Shown here: one piece after another, positions 5,777 through 9,074 of the stretch
Layout of the letters: every line of letters starts with the position of its first letter
Numbering within the stretch: the first letter of the stretch is position 1
Assembly: GCA_045612485.1 (NCBI GenBank)
Contig: JAZKZE010000154.1
Coordinates: forward strand, 1 to 9,074
Source of the DNA: RGIG5327 sp045612485
Lineage (GTDB): Bacteria; Verrucomicrobiota; Lentisphaeria; Victivallales; UBA1829
DNA length: 9,074 nucleotides
Reading direction: 5' to 3'
The notes under the pieces: generated by a model
Database searches by the model: none
Seen by the model: only the letters and a program-made list of their open reading frames with translations
Told to the model about the DNA's origin: nothing
Made by a program: the position numbers and the translations under genes

Positions 5777-8136
5777 TGCAGACAGATAAGGAAATGATTA
5801 TTACCGCATTGAAATTGTGGTTTCAGAAAGGCGATGTTTTTGAAATCCGTGTTCTTGATGCGGTAAGTTCCAACTGGATGCGACCTCATATGGAATCAGG
5901 ATATTTCGATTATGACCATATTGCAGATGCCGCAGAGGCAATCTCGCAACTCCGGTCTTATCGGGGAGCGTATGCAACGGTAAATCCGGTTAATCCGGAT
6001 CTGCTTGCCCGTGCCTGTAACCGCATCCGTGGTATTACAAGAGAACCTACGACCGCAGATTCTGACATTTTGTGCCGCCGTTGGCTCTTGATCGACTGCG
6101 ATCCCAAGCGGGTGTCCGGCGTTTCCAGTTCAGATGCTGAACACGAAGCTGCAATTTCAACAGCCTGTAAAATCCGTGACGGACTCTCCGCTTCCGGTTG
6201 GTCCGACCCTATTATTCAGGACTCCGGCAATGGCGCACAGCTTATGTACCGCATTGACCTGCCAACAGCAGATAATGACCTGGTGCAACGCTGTATTGCC
6301 GGGATTGCAACAGCCAGCGATGAGTATGTCGATGTCGATTTGACCGTGTTCAACCCGGCGCGAATCTGGCGCATCCCCGGGATAATGAATTGTAAAGGAG
6401 ATGACATTCCGCAACGTCCGCACCGTATGGCTCAAATTCTTTCTGTTCCCCAAAAGCGGAAGATCGTTTCGCAGGATTTGCTTGAAACTGCCGCTTCATG
6501 GAAACAGGAACAACACGCCGCATCAGCTCCGGAAGAGGTAAAAGAGGCTGATTTTGACCTTGACCGCTGGATTCAGCAGTATTGCCCGGAACTCGGTGAA
6601 CCGCAGGTGTGGAAAGATGGGCGCAAGTGGGTATTTCCCATTTGCCCCTTTAACGATGCACATCGCAACCGTTCCGCTGTACTTATTCAACAGTCCAATG
6701 GGGCAATAGCATTCCGCTGTCATCACAATTCCTGTACCGGTAACGACTGGCACAAGCTCCGGGAGTTCAAAGAGCCCGGTTGCTATGACCGCGTGGCGCA
6801 AGATACCTCCGGCGTTGACCTTTCTGGAATATTGAACAGGAAACCTGCCAAAGAGGCCATTACCCCAGAGCCGGAAAAGAAAAAGGAACCTGTATTTGCT
6901 GCAATTCCGGAAAAATTGCTCAAAGTACCTGGATTTGTGACCGATTACGCAGAATACACCATGCGGACAGGACAATATCCCAACCTTGTTCTGGCATTTT
7001 GCAGTGCTTTGTCGTTTCTTTCTTTCCTTACCGGACGCAGAATCAAGGATGAACGGAACAATCGCAGTAATATTTACCTTGTCGCCTTGGCAAACAGCGG
7101 CACGGGTAAAGATCACCCCCGAAAAGTCAATATGAATGTTGCATTTCAACACGATCTGGGATGCTGTATTGCTGAATCTTTCGGTTCGGGTGAAGGTTTG
7201 GAGGATGCCATGTTTATGCATCCATCCATGTTATTTGAAATTGACGAGTTCGATACCGTGTTCAACGCCTTGAAATTTGCCAAGGACGGACGCGGCGAAT
7301 CTGTTATGGAAAAACTGCTCCGCTTTTATGGAGCTTCAAACGGGATTTACAAAATGAGAAAACTTTCTATCAGAAATAATGACGGCAAAAAGACCGATGA
7401 CGACCGGAAAATCATCAATCCTCATCTGGTCATCCTCGGTACAGCCATTCCGAAATACTTTTATTCCGCACTCTCCGAACGTGTGCTGGCAAACGGTCTT
7501 ATTGCACGTTGCATGGTTCTTGATGCTGGCAAGCGCGGTCACGGTCGCAAGCCCTCCGCCGAAGATATCCCGGAGGAGATCAACCGTACCATTGAAATCA
7601 TCAAAAAATACGGTCTGCCCGGTAATTTGACCGAAATCAATGCTGCCCCCATGGTCATTGTCGCAGATCCTGAAGCAGATGCTATGCTTACCCGCCTCAA
7701 TGAAAAATACGACTGTATCTATGACCGTCACGAGGCTGAACAGCGTAACGAAGCAATGGCGTTCTGGGCTCGCTCCTTTGAAAAAGTGTGTAAACTTTCC
7801 ATGTTGTATGCCGTAAGTCAGAATCCCGTCAAGCCCGTTATTTCCGTTGATGCTGTCAAGTGGGCGTCATCCTTTGTGGAATTCGTCACCGACCAGATGC
7901 TTTTTATGGTGGATAATTATTCCTACGAAAACGTCTTTGACGAAAAATGCCGCAAGGCGGTGCGATATATCAGAGAGGCCGGAGGGCGTGTTGCCCATGG
8001 AGTTCTGCTCAAAAGAATGCATGAACCCAAGGAAGTTTTCAAACAGATTATTGAAACCATGGAAGAAAACGGGACAATTACGCACGAAATCAAGGGGACT
8101 GGTCCAAGCATGACCAAATTCTACATTTTGCGCTGA
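5776..8136 (+). CDS. primase-helicase: AEP-like domain, zinc finger and DUF3987-type ATPase
   Basis: A 786-residue multidomain replication protein, read from ATG 5776 (overlapping the preceding stop as TAATG). Residues about 1-235 resemble an archaeo-eukaryotic primase domain: WLLIDCDPKR gives the metal-binding DxD (D107, D109), SGNGAQLMYRIDLP (150-163) is motif II, and YVDVDLTVFNPARIWRIPG (about 184-202) is motif III with D188. Residues about 285-325 form a zinc-binding site: ICPFNDAH (C290, H296) and RCHHNSC (C315, C320). From about 370 a DUF3987/D5-like ATPase follows, with Walker A ANSGTGKD (K445) and Walker B LFEIDEFD (D490, E491). The last 70 residues look like a winged helix (RYIREAGGRVAHGVLLKRM). 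The expected roles are primer synthesis and replicative unwinding for the element. The usual His in motif II (GNGAH) is Gln155 here. It is the last gene of the operon; 260 bases of repeat-rich DNA follow. Confidence 0.9.
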   Translation: MQTDKEMIITALKLWFQKGDVFEIRVLDAVSSNWMRPHMESGYFDYDHIADAAEAISQLRSYRGAYATVNPVNPDLLARACNRIRGITREPTTADSDILCRRWLLIDCDPKRVSGVSSSDAEHEAAISTACKIRDGLSASGWSDPIIQDSGNGAQLMYRIDLPTADNDLVQRCIAGIATASDEYVDVDLTVFNPARIWRIPGIMNCKGDDIPQRPHRMAQILSVPQKRKIVSQDLLETAASWKQEQHAASAPEEVKEADFDLDRWIQQYCPELGEPQVWKDGRKWVFPICPFNDAHRNRSAVLIQQSNGAIAFRCHHNSCTGNDWHKLREFKEPGCYDRVAQDTSGVDLSGILNRKPAKEAITPEPEKKKEPVFAAIPEKLLKVPGFVTDYAEYTMRTGQYPNLVLAFCSALSFLSFLTGRRIKDERNNRSNIYLVALANSGTGKDHPRKVNMNVAFQHDLGCCIAESFGSGEGLEDAMFMHPSMLFEIDEFDTVFNALKFAKDGRGESVMEKLLRFYGASNGIYKMRKLSIRNNDGKKTDDDRKIINPHLVILGTAIPKYFYSALSERVLANGLIARCMVLDAGKRGHGRKPSAEDIPEEINRTIEIIKKYGLPGNLTEINAAPMVIVADPEADAMLTRLNEKYDCIYDRHEAEQRNEAMAFWARSFEKVCKLSMLYAVSQNPVKPVISVDAVKWASSFVEFVTDQMLFMVDNYSYENVFDEKCRKAVRYIREAGGRVAHGVLLKRMHEPKEVFKQIIETMEENGTITHEIKGTGPSMTKFYILR

Positions 8137-8200
8137 CAGCAACTCCCCAACAGCAATCATGATTCCCTCTGAAAAGGACAAAAAAATGGAGCACCACCTT

Positions 8201-8288
8201 GGGAATTAAGGAAGTAAGCCGGGAAGAAAGAATAAGAGATAAATATATAATAATAAGTTGTTTACAATTCTCTATTCTATTAATTCCC
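8201..8288. repeat. inverted repeat GGGAATTAA / TTAATTCCC
   Basis: The left arm at 8201-8209 and the right arm at 8280-8288 are exact reverse complements of nine bases, separated by 70 bases of mostly A and T. An inner imperfect pair (8229-8239 with 8269-8278, one bulged A) strengthens a possible cruciform or RNA stem. The right arm overlaps the direct repeat TAATTCCC-TAATTCCC (8281-8296). Confidence 0.6.
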
Positions 8289-8296
8289 TAATTCCC
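8281..8296. repeat. tandem TAATTCCC direct repeat
   Basis: Two exact, adjacent copies of the eight-base word TAATTCCC. Their reverse complement occurs at 8201-8208, and a related tandem, GAATTGGG twice (8356-8371) followed by GAA, lies 60 bases further on, 22 bases before the next start codon. The arrangement suggests protein-binding iterons. Confidence 0.6.
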
Positions 8297-8355
8297 ACGA
8301 CACGCGTTTTTCTTTATTTTTTGCCGTTTTAGCCCCCTTTACGCGTTATAGCTGT

Positions 8356-8374
8356 GAATTGGGGAATTGGGGAA
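8356..8374. repeat. tandem GAATTGGG direct repeat upstream of the HTH gene
   Basis: Two adjacent copies of GAATTGGG followed by GAA, so that GGGGAA occurs twice at eight-base spacing. It contains GGGAATT, the same core word as at 8201 and, inverted, at 8282 and 8290. It lies between any promoter and the ribosome site of the 95-residue HTH gene, a position suited to autoregulation. Confidence 0.55.
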
Positions 8375-8396
8375 CTTTACAAAAATCAGGAAAAAC

Positions 8397-8684
8397 ATGA
8401 ATTTGTATGCCAATGCTCACGATGTGCTGCCAGCACCGCTGCTCCGTGAGGTGCAGAAGCACTGGCAAGGCACTCTTTATGTACCGCCTCCGTTATGCTC
8501 AAGCTCAAATGACCGGGCGTTGAACGCCATCCGTTCAGGACTTCCGGCAAAGGAGGTCGCTGAACAATGCGGTATATCCGTCCGCAGGGTCTACCAAATC
8601 GCTCAAACCATGGGTGATGAGAACCCATACGCCACAAAACGCCCACGTTTGCCCCGTGTTGCCGCTTCGCCGGAGGTGGGATAA
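8397..8684 (+). CDS. HTH protein of the CD3324/Mor-like type
   Basis: A 95-residue probable DNA-binding regulator. ATG 8397 follows AGGAAAAAC; an upstream in-frame start at 8367 lies within the GGGGAA repeats and lacks a ribosome site. The N-terminus NLYANAHDVLPAPLLREVQK, followed by HWQGTLYVPPP, matches the pattern that opens CD3324-like small proteins (xxAxDLPxxLLxxIQxYxxGxxxYIP). A helix-turn-helix follows: RALNAIRSGLPAKEVAEQCG then ISVRRVYQIAQTM (about residues 40-75). The C-terminal 20 residues are basic and proline-rich (ATKRPRLPR). These features recall Mor/C-type phage activators and other short phage regulators. It has its own upstream region carrying repeats and is followed by a terminator-like hairpin, so it is probably a separate transcription unit between the replication genes and the ParB-like gene. 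The target sites are unknown; the repeats upstream are candidates. Confidence 0.8.
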   Translation: MNLYANAHDVLPAPLLREVQKHWQGTLYVPPPLCSSSNDRALNAIRSGLPAKEVAEQCGISVRRVYQIAQTMGDENPYATKRPRLPRVAASPEVG

Positions 8685-8708
8685 CTACTTAAACTTCTGC
8701 GAGATGCC

Positions 8709-8735
8709 CCCAGAAAGGGCGTTTCTGGGCGTTTT
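8709..8735 (+). terminator. rho-independent terminator-like hairpin after the HTH gene
   Basis: CCCAGAAA (8709-8716) and TTTCTGGG (8722-8729) pair perfectly over eight bases around the loop GGGCG, followed by CGTTTT. It lies 25 bases after the stop codon of the 95-residue gene. The T run is short (four), so termination may be partial. Confidence 0.45.
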
Positions 8736-8982
8736 GGCGGGCTTTAAGCCGGAGGGGCGATTATGAGGCGGCAAGGGTCGATATGTGCTTGATGATCAAA
8801 TGGTTCCCCCCTATGGGGATATTTGAGAGGGCGCGCGGAAGGACTCGACATATTAAGCAGACTTGCTTGCAGCCGATAAAATAAGCATAAGTGCCACGCT
8901 CACAATGCCCCAGAAATGCCCCTGTAACGCGCGACAGCACAACACACGATGACGGTTGCCATTGGTTCGCAACTGCCGCCAG

Positions 8983-9000
8983 CGGGGCTGTGTTGCCCCG
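8983..9000 (+). promoter_or_regulatory. GC-rich hairpin upstream of the ParB-like gene
   Basis: CGGGGC (8983-8988) and GCCCCG (8995-9000) form a perfect six-pair stem around TGTGTT, 20 bases before the ribosome site of the next gene. The loop can also pair with CAACACA at 8939-8945, an alternative fold. No T run follows on this strand, so a regulatory stem is more likely than a terminator; it may also be chance. Confidence 0.3.
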
Positions 9001-9030
9001 AAAAGCCAAACAAAAACCGAAAGGAAACCT

Positions 9031-9074
9031 ATGAATATTTCCAATATGAAAGTATCGGACATCCGTCCGTATGA
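9031..9074 (+). CDS. start of a ParB/sulfiredoxin-like N-terminal domain protein (partial)
   Basis: ATG 9031 is preceded by AAAGGAAACCT, a good ribosome site. Only 14 complete codons remain: MNISNMKVSDIRPY, followed by GA, which would give Asp or Glu. The word KVSDIRPYE is the usual opening strand and turn of ParB N-terminal nuclease domains (consensus xIxxIxPYExNPR). In phages these domains often sit on DNA methyltransferases or beside terminase genes, so the packaging or DNA-modification genes probably follow. The call rests on a short N-terminal pattern and cannot be tested within the window. Confidence 0.6.
   Translation, partial: MNISNMKVSDIRPY

Larger units (their letters stand above)
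8137..8396. other. AT-rich repeat-bearing intergenic region, candidate replication origin or regulator-binding site
   Basis: No convincing gene lies here. The word GGGAATT or its complement AATTCCC occurs at 8201 (GGGAATTAA), twice in tandem at 8281-8296 (TAATTCCC repeated) and at 8362 within a tandem of GAATTGGG (8356-8371). The copies at 8201-8209 and 8280-8288 form a perfect nine-base inverted repeat around a 70-base AT-rich stretch. That stretch has its own imperfect inverted repeat (AGAATAAGAGA, 8229-8239; TCTCTATTCT, 8269-8278) and a near-palindrome TTGTTTACAA. Two MluI-type ACGCGT words lie at 8302 and 8341. An AT-rich core flanked by iterated words beside a primase-helicase gene is what a phage or plasmid origin looks like, but operators for the following HTH gene would look similar. 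Which is correct cannot be decided here. Confidence 0.45.
8685..9030. other. gene-poor interval with hairpins between the HTH gene and the ParB-like gene
   Basis: No gene of normal length is supported on either strand. The interval holds a terminator-like hairpin (8709-8729), a GC hairpin (8983-9000), and a direct repeat TGCCCC(C)AGAAA at 8705-8716 and 8906-8916. It also has a good ribosome site, GGAGGGG (8751-8757), before a nine-codon ORF (8763-8792) whose stop overlaps the start of a 30-codon ORF (TGATG, ending at 8884). It does not fold as an obvious tRNA. A phage promoter or small RNA region is possible. Confidence 0.5.

Noticed and set aside
7093..7116. Walker A of the primase-helicase ending GKD instead of GKS/T as a defect
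   Set aside because: From memory, GKD or GKE followed by a basic segment is common in this DUF3987-like group, so it is probably normal for the family.
6523..7221. A 232-codon minus-strand open frame
   Set aside because: It is antisense to the primase-helicase, whose zinc and Walker motifs are unmistakable on the plus strand.
8941..8980. A GGTTCGCAACTGCC word resembling a tRNA T-loop
   Set aside because: The flanking bases do not form a five-pair T-stem, and no acceptor, D or anticodon arms could be matched.
8761..9062. Minus-strand frames of 82 and 69 codons in the gene-poor interval
   Set aside because: Their starts lack ribosome sites, the translations are low in recognisable pattern, and they oppose the hairpins and the ParB-like start.
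8949..9074. A plus-strand frame (MTVAIGSQLPPAGL...) ending in TGA at the last bases
   Set aside because: It overlaps the ParB-like start in another frame; that start has a good AAAGGAAA site and a familial N-terminus, whereas this frame has neither.
1..9074. CRISPR array, insertion sequence or integrase
   Set aside because: No regularly spaced repeats of suitable length, no terminal inverted repeats flanking a transposase, and no recombinase motifs were seen.

Overview
The window is a compact replication and regulation region of a bacterial mobile element, most likely a phage, prophage or phage-like element. Genes are tightly packed, each preceded by a clear Shine-Dalgarno sequence, and several overlap by a few bases. 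The families present are a Y-family polymerase, a DEAH helicase, a MazG-like protein, a Bro-N protein, a primase-helicase, a CD3324/Mor-like HTH protein and a ParB-like start. This set is typical of phages and integrative elements of anaerobic gut bacteria. Bacillota-like or Lentisphaerota-like hosts both fit, but the sequence alone does not settle the host. No rRNA, tRNA, CRISPR array, transposase or integrase was seen.

Layout. (1) Positions 1-1917, minus strand: a well-formed sigma70-type promoter with a palindrome in its spacer drives a three-gene cassette. It encodes a 64-aa helical protein, a 500-aa UmuC/DinB-type translesion polymerase and a small membrane protein cut by the window edge. 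Both junctions are ATGA overlaps. (2) About 1960-2478, plus strand: a solitary target-recognition domain of a type I restriction HsdS subunit, without a credible start or stop, wedged between the divergent promoter and the plus-strand operon. (3) Positions 2500-8136, plus strand: one operon of seven genes: a sigma-region-4-like HTH protein, a DEAH helicase with zinc ribbon, two small unknown proteins, a MazG-like protein, a Bro-N protein and a large primase-helicase. (4) Positions 8137-8396: AT-rich, gene-free DNA with repeated GGGAATT/AATTCCC words in both orientations, a candidate replication origin or regulator-binding region. (5) Positions 8397-8684: a 95-aa HTH protein followed by a terminator-like hairpin. 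(6) Positions 8685-9030: gene-poor DNA with hairpins, then the first codons of a ParB/sulfiredoxin-fold protein leaving the window.

Working model (inference): the plus-strand operon supplies unwinding (helicase), priming and replicative helicase activity (AEP-like plus DUF3987-like protein), nucleotide-pool control (MazG-like) and regulation (Bro-N, HTH proteins). The repeat-rich region next to the primase may be where replication starts. The divergent cassette supplies damage-tolerant synthesis under its own switch. The points most worth a second look are the orphan HsdS recognition domain, the polymerase cassette with its palindromic operator and membrane protein, the altered motif II histidine in the primase, and the repeat-rich intergenic region.
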